A stretch of DNA of 64,000 bases from Afipia sp. GAS231 (GCF_900103365.1 NZ_LT629703.1:4712001-4776000), one strand, 5' to 3'; positions 26,323-34,629 are shown, counted from the stretch's first letter. Notes: generated by a model from the sequence alone, not told the origin. Translations and numbers: made by a program.

Positions 26323-27285
26323 TCAGTTCAGTGCGTAACGGCTGGGATCCCATTTCTGCCGTCGTGCGATCATGATGTTGAGGATGACGATGAGCTTGCG
26401 CATGCAGGCGACAAGCACCACTTTCGGCTTCTTTCCCTTGGCAATCAGGCGGTCGTAGAAGGCCTTGAGCACCGGGTTGTTCTGCGTGGCTGCGCCGAGG
26501 CAGGGCATGTAGATGGCGTTGCGGACCCAGCGGCGGCCACCCTTGATATGACGCTCACCGCGCCGATGGCCGCTATCGTCGTCGTACGGGGCGGCGCCTA
26601 ATAACGCACCGGCGATCTTGTTGCTCACCTGCCCAAGCTCCGGCATCCCCGCAATGAGGTTGGCGGAGGTCGTTTCGGCGAGGCCCGGCACGCTCTCGAT
26701 GATCTCGGCACGCTCGGCAAGGTGTGGCGAGGCCTTGATCTTGGCCGCAATTGCCGCCTCGAGCTTGGCAATTTCACTGACCAGATTCTTCAAGACGCGG
26801 GCATGCGTTTTCTGAACCAGTCCTGGTGCAGCATGCTCGTTTTGGCTTTGCAAGCGCGTCTTGAGATCACCCAGACCGATGCGCGCTTTCACCAGCGCCA
26901 GCAACTCCTCGCGTGCGGCATCGTGGGTCTGGCTCGGCGCCTCGGTAAATATCTCGGCGAACCAGGCGATCATCTCCGCGTCGATCACATCGTTCTTTGC
27001 CAGCCGGCCGGCCGATAGCGCGAAGCTGCGGACGCGTTTGGGGTCGACGATCCGCACCTCGACACCGGCCTGGCGCAGTAGCTTGGCCCAGTCACGCTCG
27101 TAACCGCCGCTCGCCTCCATCACAGCCCTGGTTGCCTTGTACTTGCGAAGCCAGGCCACCAGCTTGCGGTGGCCTTGTCCCGTGTTCGGACAGACCTGAC
27201 GCAATGACAGCGAGCGAATGCACGCATCCACCTTGTCCTTTGCCACATCGATGCCCACGACAATGCGATCATCTTGTGCCATCAT
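26323..27285 (-). CDS. IS110 family transposase
   Basis: A 320-residue DEDD-type recombinase. The RuvC-like N-terminal domain shows VVGIDVAKDKVDA, VMEASGGYERDWA, and NDVIDAEMIAWF with two Asp residues. The C-terminal transposase-20 domain shows SVPGLAETTSANLIAGMPEL and DSGHRRGERHIKGGRRWVRN, with the conserved Ser in DSG. All four acidic residues appear present. The start is MMAQDD at 27285 (or 27282); the frame goes on to 27327. This family uses a non-coding bridge RNA to choose the target. Confidence 0.93.
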   Translation of the reverse strand: MMAQDDRIVVGIDVAKDKVDACIRSLSLRQVCPNTGQGHRKLVAWLRKYKATRAVMEASGGYERDWAKLLRQAGVEVRIVDPKRVRSFALSAGRLAKNDVIDAEMIAWFAEIFTEAPSQTHDAAREELLALVKARIGLGDLKTRLQSQNEHAAPGLVQKTHARVLKNLVSEIAKLEAAIAAKIKASPHLAERAEIIESVPGLAETTSANLIAGMPELGQVSNKIAGALLGAAPYDDDSGHRRGERHIKGGRRWVRNAIYMPCLGAATQNNPVLKAFYDRLIAKGKKPKVVLVACMRKLIVILNIMIARRQKWDPSRYALN

Positions 27286-27474
27286 CCACTCCCTTCCTTG
27301 CTCGGTACGGGCTCGAAGCCCTTGCAACTGTTCGGGTTGAGGAAGACGCCGGAGCTGTCCCTCGCTCTGGTACAGGCTCTGTCGCCTTTGGGGCGTACGG
27401 GCTCAGTTCCAGCAACGGGCGGTTGGTCCGCAACCGCCCGTTCGCTCATTCTGCCAAATTTTTTGGACACAAGG
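27286..27474. ncRNA. Structured non-coding end of IS110 element, upstream side
   Basis: About 190 bases upstream of the transposase start with no supported ORF. They include a perfect 12-bp hairpin, AACGGGCGGTTG-GTCCG-CAACCGCCCGTT (27414-27442). In IS110-group elements the bridge RNA is transcribed from the end upstream of the transposase gene, so this is the first place to look for one. Confidence 0.45.
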
Positions 27475-27850
27475 GGCGTTGGCCATCGTCGCAAACGAGG
27501 GGCAGGGAGCGGTGGACGTAAGGTCGCGACTGACGAGCGTGGTCTTTACGTACGGTGAAATCGTTTGGGTCCGACGCCCCGATGCAGGCGTCAAGTTCGA
27601 AGGCAGCCAACGCTGCCCGAGAGCGATGGTGTCACAAAAAGCAGGGTCACCAGGACGATCTCGTATAAGCCGTAAAGCCATTGCGCAGGGAAGGCCGGAG
27701 GCTTCCGCCAAACCTGTATGCTCGTGCGCAAATCTTGTTGCAACTATCGCGTACGAGACCGCGGGTGCGGCGCGCACCCGGTCTTCCCTGCGCCCTCTGA
27801 TATCGAGGGCAAGGATTTCTTGCAAAACTCCGGGCGCATCGCGTCGCGAG
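27475..27850. repeat. Right part of compound intergenic repeat
   Basis: A stretch of about 375 bases without a credible gene. It contains an arm GCGCAGGGAAGGCCGG at 27683 and the imperfect inverse CCGGTCTTCCCTGCGC ending at 27793, flanking a GC-rich middle. The sequence CGTAAAGCCATTGCGCAGGG is one I recognise as a repeated intergenic module in Bradyrhizobium. Together with 25908-26131 it looks like one repeat split by the IS element. Confidence 0.65.
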
Positions 27851-27872
27851 ACCAAAAGCGGATGTCTTGCAA

Positions 27873-27957
27873 CGTCATTGCGAGGAGCGAAGCGACGCGG
27901 CAATCCATTCTTTCTTACTGCGGCGCGATGGATTGCTTCGCTGCGCTCGCAATGACG
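27873..27957. repeat. REP-like palindromic repeat, copy 1
   Basis: CGTCATTGCGAGGAGCGAAG at the left end and CTGCGCTCGCAATGACG at the right end form a long imperfect hairpin. The same element occurs at 56019-56138. It lies just downstream of the AbrB-type gene read from the right. Confidence 0.8.
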
Positions 27958-27982
27958 TGGAGGGCTCGGAGGTGTGGCCCCC

Positions 27983-29068
27983 CTAATCGTCGACATCCTC
28001 CTGCGGCCGTCCGAACAGGTGGACGATGCCGGGCGTCGTAATCGAGACGAACACGAAGCGGGAGAGATGATGCGCGCCGACGAAGATCGGATCGATATGC
28101 AGGGTCAGCGCCAGCGCCAGCATGGCGTCCATCGCGCCGGGTGCGAACGCCACCACGACGTCGGCGAAGCGGACATGGGTGGTCAGTACGATGACGGTGA
28201 CGAAGATCGCCGAAATCACGATCGCGACCGCGAACGAGCCGAGTCCGGCATTGACATGCTTGAGCAGGGTCGCGATTCGCATCCGCGCGAAGCGCGAGCC
28301 GATCAGGGCGCCGATGCCGACCAGCGCCACGTTGCGAATCCAGTTCGGCAGGCCGCCCTCGATCAGCGAGGTGCCGTGCAGCACGCTGGAGGCGATCATC
28401 GCGCCGAACATCCAGCTCGCCGGAAATTTTGCCAGCCGCAGCAGCAGCGCGACCCCGATCGCAGCCGCGATCAGCGCGGCGAGCTCAAGTGGCGAGGCGG
28501 TCGCGGTGCCGAACACAGGCGAGGGCTGCGCCGAGATCCCGCTGAGCGCGACCAGGAGCGGCAGCGCCGCCGTCAGGATGATCACGCGCATGGTCTGCAC
28601 CACGGCGATCCCGGCGACATCGGCGCCCTTCTCGACCGCGAGAATGGTGATTTGCGACAGCGCGCCGGGGCTGCCGGCCAGCAACGCCGAGGTCGAATCC
28701 CAGCCGTGAACGCGCTTCAAATAAAGGCTAGAGCCGAAGGTCGAGCAGAAGGTCGCGAGCGCGAGGAGCCCGATGGTCAGCGGATAGGAGGAGACATGCT
28801 GGATCAGTTGCCGCGACACCAGCGAACCCAGGGATATCCCGAGCAGCACCAGCACGGTCTGGGTCAGCAGCGGCGGCACCGCGAGCGGCCGCCCGGCCAA
28901 TGCTGCGATGCCCACCGTGGTCATCGCGCCCGAGATCAGCCCACCCGGCAGGCCTGCCCACAAAAACAGCAGGCCGCCCGCAGCGCCGATGGCGAGCGTT
29001 TCGAGGGTCTTGAGCAGATTGGCGCGGTCGGGAAGGGCCGATGCGACGGAGGCGAGGATCAGGTTCAC
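27983..29068 (-). CDS. AbrB family membrane protein (COG3180)
   Basis: A 361-residue polytopic inner-membrane protein with about ten hydrophobic helices and the duplicated half typical of the family: GGLLFLWAGLPGGLISGAM near the start, and LLAGSPGALSQITILAVEKG in the middle. These proteins were once named putative ammonia monooxygenase; they have no such activity shown and are better seen as transporters or regulators of unknown role. The name AbrB here does not refer to the DNA-binding protein. A REP-like repeat follows the gene. Confidence 0.85.
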   Translation of the reverse strand: MNLILASVASALPDRANLLKTLETLAIGAAGGLLFLWAGLPGGLISGAMTTVGIAALAGRPLAVPPLLTQTVLVLLGISLGSLVSRQLIQHVSSYPLTIGLLALATFCSTFGSSLYLKRVHGWDSTSALLAGSPGALSQITILAVEKGADVAGIAVVQTMRVIILTAALPLLVALSGISAQPSPVFGTATASPLELAALIAAAIGVALLLRLAKFPASWMFGAMIASSVLHGTSLIEGGLPNWIRNVALVGIGALIGSRFARMRIATLLKHVNAGLGSFAVAIVISAIFVTVIVLTTHVRFADVVVAFAPGAMDAMLALALTLHIDPIFVGAHHLSRFVFVSITTPGIVHLFGRPQEDVDD

Positions 29069-29196
29069 GCCACCTTATGGCAAATCCGCTCGAGCGGGAC
29101 AAATGCGCGAACGCGGTGCAGCAATGCGCACCGCGTCGCAATCGCAAATGTTTCTTTCCCTCCCCCTCCAGGGGAGGGTAAGACGCAAAAGCTCAG

Positions 29197-29475
29197 TTAC
29201 TTCGCGGCAGGCTTGTCAGCCTTCGCGGCGGTGGCCTTGCATTCGGAACGGAATTTCTTGCGTTCCTTGCCCTTCAGGCCCTTGGCGTCGGCTTCCTTCG
29301 AGCATTCGAGCGAGGCGGCGGTGCGGGGCTTCTCGGCCTTCTTTTCCGCCGGCGCCTTGGTATCGGCCTTGGGCGCCTCGGTCTTGGCGGGCGCGGTGGT
29401 CTGCGCCGAGGCGGCGCCCATCAATAGCAGCGAAGCGATGGCGGTCGCGGTGGCAAAGGCGGAAATCCTGGTCAT
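29197..29475 (-). CDS. PsiF-repeat family exported protein
   Basis: A 92-residue protein with a signal peptide (MTRISAFATATAIASLLLM ... ASAQ), a Lys/Ala/Pro-rich linker, and one PsiF-like repeat (SLECSKEADAKGLKGKERKK, then FRSECKA). PsiF was found as a phosphate-starvation-inducible gene in E. coli; its function is unknown. ATG 29475 is chosen because it begins the signal peptide. It is read away from the next secreted-protein gene at 29664. Confidence 0.8.
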   Translation of the reverse strand: MTRISAFATATAIASLLLMGAASAQTTAPAKTEAPKADTKAPAEKKAEKPRTAASLECSKEADAKGLKGKERKKFRSECKATAAKADKPAAK

Positions 29476-29663
29476 GGGGGCACCTCGGTTTGAAACAAGG
29501 CCGCAACCGTCGCGCCGCAATGCTGAACCGCAAATGAATGGATCGGGTCATAAGGCGATTTCGCCGCCACAATATTTTGAACGTCGGATCGCCCGGCGCG
29601 TTGTCGCAAATTCCCCGTGCGCTAGGATGGGAACTGCAGATGACTGTCCCAAGGAGACCAAGG

Positions 29664-30149
29664 ATGACCATTCAAGCCAAGATATTGTGTGCGGTTGCGG
29701 TGTCGGGTTTTATTGCATTTGCGGCGACGTCCCCGGTGCAGGCCCTGACCACGCAGGAATGCAGCGCGAAATACCAGGCCGCCAAGACCGCCGGCACGCT
29801 CGCCGGCCAGAAGTGGAACGACTTCCGCAAGGCCAATTGCGGTGCGGATGCCACCGCGACACCCGCGGCTGCGCCCGCCGCCGCTCCGGCGCCTGCTCCC
29901 GCGCCGAAGGAAGCCAAGAAGGAAGCCGCACCCGCGGCAGCGCCCGCTGCGCCGTCCGGACCCGCGGTGTTTCCGAGCGCGATCGATCCGAAGTACGCCA
30001 AGGAAACCCCCGGCAAGGGTCGCATGCACACTTGCGTCGACCAGTACAACGCCAACAAGACCACCAATGGCAACGGCGGCCTGAAGTGGATCCAGAAGGG
30101 CGGCGGCTATTACAGCGAGTGCAACAGCAAGCTGAAGGGCCCGGCGTAA
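29664..30149 (+). CDS. Secreted Cys-containing protein with Ala/Pro linker
   Basis: A 161-residue exported protein: signal peptide MTIQAKILCAVAVSGFIAFA, a first small motif TTQECSAKYQAAKTAGTLAG ending in a Cys, a long Ala/Pro/Lys linker, and a second related motif RMHTCVDQYNANKTTNGNGG ending KGGGYYSECNSKLKG. The two motifs share C-x3-Y-x-A/N and a second Cys, as if duplicated. It starts at ATG 29664 with AAGGAGACC upstream. Family unknown to me; such proteins are common in this group of bacteria. A strong terminator follows. Confidence 0.72.
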   Translation: MTIQAKILCAVAVSGFIAFAATSPVQALTTQECSAKYQAAKTAGTLAGQKWNDFRKANCGADATATPAAAPAAAPAPAPAPKEAKKEAAPAAAPAAPSGPAVFPSAIDPKYAKETPGKGRMHTCVDQYNANKTTNGNGGLKWIQKGGGYYSECNSKLKGPA

Positions 30150-30165
30150 GTCTTACGCAATCAGG

Positions 30166-30192
30166 CGCGGCCGGATCAATCGTCCGGCCGCG
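30166..30192 (+). terminator. Rho-independent terminator
   Basis: CGCGGCCGGA and TCCGGCCGCG form a perfect 10-bp stem with a 7-base loop, followed directly by TTTATCATT. It is 16 bases after the stop of the secreted-protein gene and just before the end of the convergent TetR gene. Confidence 0.78.
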
Positions 30193-30196
30193 TTTA

Positions 30197-30778
30197 TCAT
30201 TCTCCATCGATCAGCTTCTCGGCGGACTTCGCCACGAGTTGCGCGCGCTTGCGCGGGCCCCGCTCGAGAAACAGCAGGCTCTGGCCGAAGATGAAGCAGT
30301 AGAACAGGAACGCCTGCGCGTCGGCTTCCTCGGCCGGCAGGCCGGTGGCACGGTAGAGCTGCCCGACATTCTTCAGACGCGCGGCGTCGACACCGGCGAC
30401 GGCGGCGGCCGCCAATTCGTCGGACCGGGCCCATTGTCGGATCGCGAGCTCGATCCCCATGCCTTCGGTATTCATCCGCTCGGAATAGAGCGCGATCAGC
30501 GCCTTCAGTCGTTCGCGTGCGCTCGTGCCATCGAGGCTGGTTTGTTTCTCGATCGCGGCAATGCGACCGTCGCGCCAGTCAGCCAGCATGGCCTCGAGCA
30601 GCGCCGCGCGGTCGCGGAAGCGGCGGTAGAAGCCGCCTTTGGTGACGCCGAGGTTTTTCGCCAGCACTTCCACCCGCACGCCGTCGACGCCGGAGCGGGC
30701 GATTTCGGCAAAACCGGCCTCGATCCAGCTCTCTTTTCCAATGCCCTCCGTTCCGATGTCGCCCTTGCCGCCGGCCAT
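30197..30778 (-). CDS. TetR family regulator
   Basis: A 193-residue repressor with the HTH in AEIARSGVDGVRVEVLAKNL and GVTKGGFYRRFRDRAALLEAM, then a helical ligand domain. It is divergent from two thioesterase genes. Two palindromes with the core ATACxxTACCGTAT lie between the genes, so autoregulation and control of the thioesterases is likely (inference). Confidence 0.9.
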   Translation of the reverse strand: MAGGKGDIGTEGIGKESWIEAGFAEIARSGVDGVRVEVLAKNLGVTKGGFYRRFRDRAALLEAMLADWRDGRIAAIEKQTSLDGTSARERLKALIALYSERMNTEGMGIELAIRQWARSDELAAAAVAGVDAARLKNVGQLYRATGLPAEEADAQAFLFYCFIFGQSLLFLERGPRKRAQLVAKSAEKLIDGE

Positions 30779-30797
30779 GTGCTCTCACCGATTCTTG

Positions 30798-30848
30798 ATA
30801 CGGTACCGTATTGCTAACCCGTTACGGTCTTGATACGCTACCGTATCA
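30798..30848. promoter_or_regulatory. Twin TetR-type operators
   Basis: ATACGGTACCGTAT at 30798-30811 is a perfect 14-bp palindrome. TGATACG-CTAC-CGTATCA at 30831-30848 has perfect 7-bp arms. They are 33-35 bp apart between the TetR gene and the thioesterase operon. Confidence 0.78.
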
Positions 30849-30884
30849 GACTGAAAAGATAGCGAAAAATAGCGGGAGCGAACG

Positions 30885-31316
30885 ATGGCGACGGACGCGA
30901 CCTATCGCGGCACGGTCTATCCCTGGCAATGCGACCATGTCGGGCACATGAACATCATGTGGTATGTCGGCAAATTCGACGAGGCCAACTGGAACCTGTT
31001 CGCGCGGCTCGGCCTGATGCCGTCCTACTTGCGCGAATCCGGCCGCGGCATGGCGGCCGTCCAGCAGAACATCGCCTACAAGCGCGAACTGCTGGCCGGC
31101 GACATCGTCGAGGTGACGAGCCGATTGCTGGAGATCCGCGAAAAATCGATCCGCTTCCGGCACGAGATGCGCAACGCCGAGACCGGCGAGGTCGCCGCGA
31201 CCTGCGAAATCACCGCCGTCCACATGGACCGGCAGGCACGTAAATCGGCGCCGTTCGCGCCCGCGATTCGCAACGTCGCGCTTGATCATCTCGATCCCGA
31301 ACCGGCGATGGCGTGA
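30885..31316 (+). CDS. Acyl-CoA thioesterase (4HBT hotdog fold)
   Basis: A 143-residue single hotdog-domain thioesterase. The active-site Asp lies in CDHVGHMNIMWYVGKFDEA, the signature of the 4-hydroxybenzoyl-CoA thioesterase group; ENxAYKREL-like residues follow (QNIAYKRELLAGD). It hydrolyses acyl- or aroyl-CoA. It overlaps the next thioesterase gene by 4 bases, which suggests translational coupling under the TetR regulator next door. Confidence 0.87.
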   Translation: MATDATYRGTVYPWQCDHVGHMNIMWYVGKFDEANWNLFARLGLMPSYLRESGRGMAAVQQNIAYKRELLAGDIVEVTSRLLEIREKSIRFRHEMRNAETGEVAATCEITAVHMDRQARKSAPFAPAIRNVALDHLDPEPAMA

Positions 31317-31801
31317 AGCGCATGTCGTCGTTCCAGCCGAAGAATCCGAACTATCGCGCGATTGCGACCGACACCTTCGAGCGCCAGCGCGCGATGCGCA
31401 CGCTCGGCATCTCGATCGCGCGGATGGAGCCGGGCGAAATTGAACTGGCGATGGGCTACGCGCCCGAATTCACCCAGCAGAACGGCTTCGTGCATGCCGG
31501 GATCATCACCGCGGGGCTCGACAACGCCTGCGGCATCGCCGCCTTCACGCTGATGCCCGCCGGCTCCGATATCCTGACCGTGGAATTCAAGACCAACCTG
31601 CTGGCGCCGGCGCGCGGCGAACACTTCGTGTTCCGCGCTGCCGTGGTGAAACCCGGCCGCACGCTGACGATCTGCGAGGGCCGCGCCTATGCGATCCATG
31701 ACGGCGTCGAAACCCTGATCGCGACCATGACCGGTACGCTGATGGCGCTGCCGCGCCGCGAAGCGTCACCTACAGCGGAGAGGACGCAGGTCCCGGCCTA
31801 A
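31313..31801 (+). CDS. PaaI family thioesterase
   Basis: A 162-residue hotdog-fold thioesterase of the PaaI type: QQNGFVHAGIITAGLDNACG carries the family's catalytic region (H-A-G and Asp). The likely start is GTG 31313, overlapping the previous stop (GTGA), or ATG 31322. The pair of thioesterases probably releases CoA from stalled aromatic or fatty acyl-CoA intermediates; the exact substrate is not visible. Confidence 0.86.
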   Translation: MKRMSSFQPKNPNYRAIATDTFERQRAMRTLGISIARMEPGEIELAMGYAPEFTQQNGFVHAGIITAGLDNACGIAAFTLMPAGSDILTVEFKTNLLAPARGEHFVFRAAVVKPGRTLTICEGRAYAIHDGVETLIATMTGTLMALPRREASPTAERTQVPA

Positions 31802-31861
31802 TATTGACAACCGTCCGCTGCGGCGACCTGATGCGGTCGTTGCCCCAACGCGGACGGTCGC

Positions 31862-32248
31862 ATGATTGCCAGCCTCAGCCTGATCCTGCTCTGCCAGTTA
31901 GCCGGTGAAGTCATGGTCCGCGGCCTCGGCTTGCCAATGCCGGGCCCGGTGGTCGGGCTGATCATTCTGCTATCGTTGCTGCTGGCGCGAGACCGTTTCG
32001 CGGTGCTCGCGCGCGGACCGCTGCAGGGCGACGGCGTCGAAGGCGCCAGCCGGGGCTTGCTGGCACACCTGTCGCTGCTGTTCATCCCGGCCGGCGTCGG
32101 CGTGGTGCAGAAACTCGATCTGCTGGCCGAGCACGGCGTCGCTATCCTCGTCGTCCTCGCGGTGTCCGTCGTCATCACCCTGCTGGTCACGGTCGCGACC
32201 TTCCTCGCCGCCAGCCGAATGATGACGCGCGGAGGGGAAAAGCCATGA
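31862..32248 (+). CDS. LrgA/CidA family holin-like protein
   Basis: A 128-residue protein with four membrane helices. LGLPMPGPVVGLIILLSLLL in helix 2 and LSLLFIPAGVGVV in helix 3 are hallmarks of LrgA/CidA. The family acts with LrgB/CidB in controlling autolysis or, in newer work, in transport of pyruvate and overflow metabolites. It overlaps the next gene (LrgB) by 4 bases at ATGA. Confidence 0.88.
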   Translation: MIASLSLILLCQLAGEVMVRGLGLPMPGPVVGLIILLSLLLARDRFAVLARGPLQGDGVEGASRGLLAHLSLLFIPAGVGVVQKLDLLAEHGVAILVVLAVSVVITLLVTVATFLAASRMMTRGGEKP

Positions 32249-32967
32249 GCGAAAATCCGTTCTCGCTGTGGGTCTACCTGTCGCAGTCGCCGCTGCTGTG
32301 GCTGACGGTGACGCTCTTGACCTACGCGACCGTGGACGCGGTCTCGCTGAAAACCAACCGGCATGCGCTCGCCAATCCGGTGCTGCATTCGATCTGGATC
32401 ATCGGCGTGTTCCTGCTGGCCACCGGCACCTCCTACACCACCTATTTCGGCGGCGCGCAGTTCGTGCATTTCCTGCTCGGGCCGGCCACCGTGGCGCTGG
32501 CGGTGCCGCTCTATGAAAATCGCAAGGTGGTGGCGGCGGCTATCCTGCCGATGCTGGTGGCGCTGCTGATCGGCTCCATCACCGCAATCGTCTCGGTGGT
32601 GGTGCTGGCGCAGGTGGCCGGCCTGCCGCGCGGCATCATCCTGTCGCTGGCGTCGAAATCCGTCACCGCGGGGGTTGCGATGGGAATCAGCGAATCGCTT
32701 CATGCCGATCCGTCGCTGACCGCGGTCTCGGTGGTCCTGACCGGTATCATGGGCGCGATCATCGTCACCCCCTTGATGAACCGGACCGGCATCACGGACT
32801 TCCGTGCCCGCGGCTTCGCGGTCGGCCTTGCCGCCCATGGCATCGGGACTGCTCAGGCGTTTCAGGTCGATGCGGTGGCCGGCGTGTTCGCCGGCATCGC
32901 CATGAGCCTGAATGCACTGGTGACGTCGCTGCTGGTGCCGCTCGCCGTGACATTATTGGTGCGCTAA
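32245..32967 (+). CDS. LrgB/CidB family membrane protein
   Basis: A 240-residue polytopic membrane protein with FLLGPATVALAVPLYENR, the signature of LrgB, and SVTAGVAMGISESLHADPSL and AAHGIGTAQAFQ later. It is the usual partner of LrgA, translated from the overlapping ATGA. Together they form a membrane complex thought to modulate murein hydrolase activity or organic-acid export. Confidence 0.9.
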   Translation: MSENPFSLWVYLSQSPLLWLTVTLLTYATVDAVSLKTNRHALANPVLHSIWIIGVFLLATGTSYTTYFGGAQFVHFLLGPATVALAVPLYENRKVVAAAILPMLVALLIGSITAIVSVVVLAQVAGLPRGIILSLASKSVTAGVAMGISESLHADPSLTAVSVVLTGIMGAIIVTPLMNRTGITDFRARGFAVGLAAHGIGTAQAFQVDAVAGVFAGIAMSLNALVTSLLVPLAVTLLVR

Positions 32968-33055
32968 GCGCTGTTGCAGTGCAGCTTTGTGCTACGGGCC
33001 TAGTGATCTATGGAAATTCCTCCTATGGTCCCGCCGTACACGTGAGTCTCTCGTC

Positions 33056-33838
33056 TTGATCATCTCCACAACGCAAAGCCTGCTGGGACTGGCATCGGGC
33101 ATGCTGGTCGGGTTCTCGCTCGGCCTGGTCGGCGGCGGCGGTTCGATTCTCGCGGTGCCGCTGATGGTCTATGTCGTCGGCGTGCCCGAACCCCATGTCG
33201 CGATCGGCACCAGCGCCATTGCGGTTGCCGCCAACGCCGCGATCAATCTTTCCAACCACGCGCGCGGCGGCACGGTGATCTGGTCCTGCGCGCTGGTGTT
33301 CGCCGCGGCCGGCATCGTCGGCGCCTTCGGGGGCTCGATCCTCGGCAAGATGGTCGAAGGCCAGAAGCTGCTGGCGCTGTTCGCCCTGATCATGCTGGTC
33401 ATCGCCATGCTGATGCTGAAGACGCGGTCGCGGATCGGGCTGCCCGACGTCAAGATTTCGATGTCCAACATGCCGGCCATCACAGGCCTTGGCCTGGCGA
33501 CCGGCACGCTGTCCGGATTCTTCGGCATCGGCGGCGGCTTCCTGATCGTGCCGGCCCTGATGCTGGCGACGGGAATGCCGATCATGAATGCGGTCAGTTC
33601 CTCGCTGGTCGCCGTCACCGCGTTCGGCATGACCACGGCCGCGAGCTATGCCTGGTCCGGCCTGGTGTCGTGGGCGCTGGCGGGATTGTTCGTGGCGGGC
33701 GGCATCCTGGGGGGCCTGGCCGGCACGCGTTCGGCGCGGCACCTCGCCGAGCGGCGCGGCGCGCTCAACATTGTGTTCGCGGTGGTCATTATTGCGGTGG
33801 CGCTCTATATGCTGGTGCGTAACATAACCGCGTTGTGA
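33056..33838 (+). CDS. TauE/SafE family sulfite/anion exporter
   Basis: A polytopic inner-membrane protein with two related halves: LVGFSLGLVGGGGSILAVPL at the start, and GLATGTLSGFFGIGGGFLIV midway. Both are the repeats typical of TauE/SafE (DUF81) proteins that export sulfite, sulfonates or related organoanions. The frame runs from 32987. TTG 33056 (LIISTTQSL) gives a 260-residue protein starting near the first helix, but no clear Shine-Dalgarno decides it. A DsbA-like gene follows 40 bases downstream. Confidence 0.85.
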   Translation: MIISTTQSLLGLASGMLVGFSLGLVGGGGSILAVPLMVYVVGVPEPHVAIGTSAIAVAANAAINLSNHARGGTVIWSCALVFAAAGIVGAFGGSILGKMVEGQKLLALFALIMLVIAMLMLKTRSRIGLPDVKISMSNMPAITGLGLATGTLSGFFGIGGGFLIVPALMLATGMPIMNAVSSSLVAVTAFGMTTAASYAWSGLVSWALAGLFVAGGILGGLAGTRSARHLAERRGALNIVFAVVIIAVALYMLVRNITAL

Positions 33839-33878
33839 CCGTATAATTGGGCAGGCCAGCCCCCGCGAGACCAGTAAA

Positions 33879-34547
33879 ATGAACCGAACCAACGATCGAG
33901 CCCGGAACCATAGCCGCCGCGAGGCGCTCGGCCTGCTCAGCGTGAGCGCGGCGCTGCTGGGCGCCGCCGCGATGTCGCGTCCGGCGCTAGCCGCGGATGA
34001 CGAGGTTCTGACCGAAGCGCTGGTGCTGCGCGACCCGGAAATCCCCGCGGCGGGGAATGTCGACGGCGACATCACGATCGTCGAATGGTTCGATTATAAC
34101 TGCCCGTATTGCCGCAAGATCGATCCGGAACTCCGGCAGGTCATCCAGGACGACGGCAAGGTCCGGCTGGTGCTGAAGGACTGGCCGATCCTGGGACCGG
34201 TCTCCAAGGTCGCTTCCCGGATGGCGCTGGCCGCCAAATACCAGGACAAGTTCATGGCCGCGCATGAGGCCATGATCGGCGTCGCCTCGAAACTGACCGA
34301 GCCGCGGATCGGCGAATTGTTGTCGGGCGCCGGTATCGACATGGACCGCCTCAAGCGCGACCTCGAGACCAATGCGAAGGCGATCGACGCCATCCTCGCC
34401 CGCAACAACGATCAGGCGCTGGCGTTCGGCTTCAAAGGCACGCCGTCCTTCATCGTCGGAAAATTCCGTGTGCCCGGCGTGCTGACCATGGCGGAATTCG
34501 AACTGGTCATCGCCGACGCCCGCAAGGCCAAGGCGGGCAAGGGCTAG
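33879..34547 (+). CDS. DsbA family exported thiol-disulfide oxidoreductase
   Basis: A 222-residue periplasmic thioredoxin-fold protein. N-terminal signal with a twin-arginine-like motif (HSRREALGLLSVSAALLG), then FDYNCPYCRKIDPEL with the CPYC active site, and the cis-Pro loop KGTPSFIVG. This matches the DsbA/ScsC-like group that oxidises or isomerises disulfides. It sits directly after the TauE-type exporter; DsbB is encoded separately at 25366. Confidence 0.9.
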   Translation: MNRTNDRARNHSRREALGLLSVSAALLGAAAMSRPALAADDEVLTEALVLRDPEIPAAGNVDGDITIVEWFDYNCPYCRKIDPELRQVIQDDGKVRLVLKDWPILGPVSKVASRMALAAKYQDKFMAAHEAMIGVASKLTEPRIGELLSGAGIDMDRLKRDLETNAKAIDAILARNNDQALAFGFKGTPSFIVGKFRVPGVLTMAEFELVIADARKAKAGKG

Positions 34548-34573
34548 CGTCAAAATTCAACCTCAGACGAAAC

Positions 34574-34602
34574 GGGCGCTCCCGTCCGAGACGAGGGCGC
34601 CC
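34574..34602 (+). terminator. Probable rho-independent terminator
   Basis: GGGCGCTCCCGTC and GACGAGGGCGCCC pair over 13 positions with one mismatch and one G-T wobble around a 3-base loop. TTATCGTT follows. It is 27 bases after the DsbA-like gene and ahead of a convergent gene. Confidence 0.62.
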
Positions 34603-34629
34603 TTATCGTTGCGGCGAGTGCTGCCGCGC

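Larger units (their letters stand above)
26132..27474 (-). mobile_element. IS110-family insertion sequence
   Basis: Element of about 1.3 kb. Its limits are inferred from where the surrounding compound repeat stops (after CGGGCAAATCA at 26131) and resumes (GGGGCGTTGGCC from about 27472). It carries one transposase gene on the minus strand and structured non-coding ends on both sides. No terminal inverted repeats were seen, as expected for IS110. The transposase frame is intact, so the copy may still be active. Confidence 0.72.

Noticed and set aside
27683..27793. Possible CRISPR or retron-like structured array
   Set aside because: There is one inverted-repeat pair only, no regularly spaced direct repeats, no reverse transcriptase or cas gene; it fits a known type of intergenic repeat.
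27974..30817. Plus-strand ORF of 947 residues
   Set aside because: Runs through three real genes on both strands and a terminator; the residue composition is that of a shadow of GC-rich codons.
31862..32967. LrgA/LrgB pair as a phage holin module
   Set aside because: No endolysin or phage genes; the pair is the ordinary chromosomal LrgAB/CidAB type.
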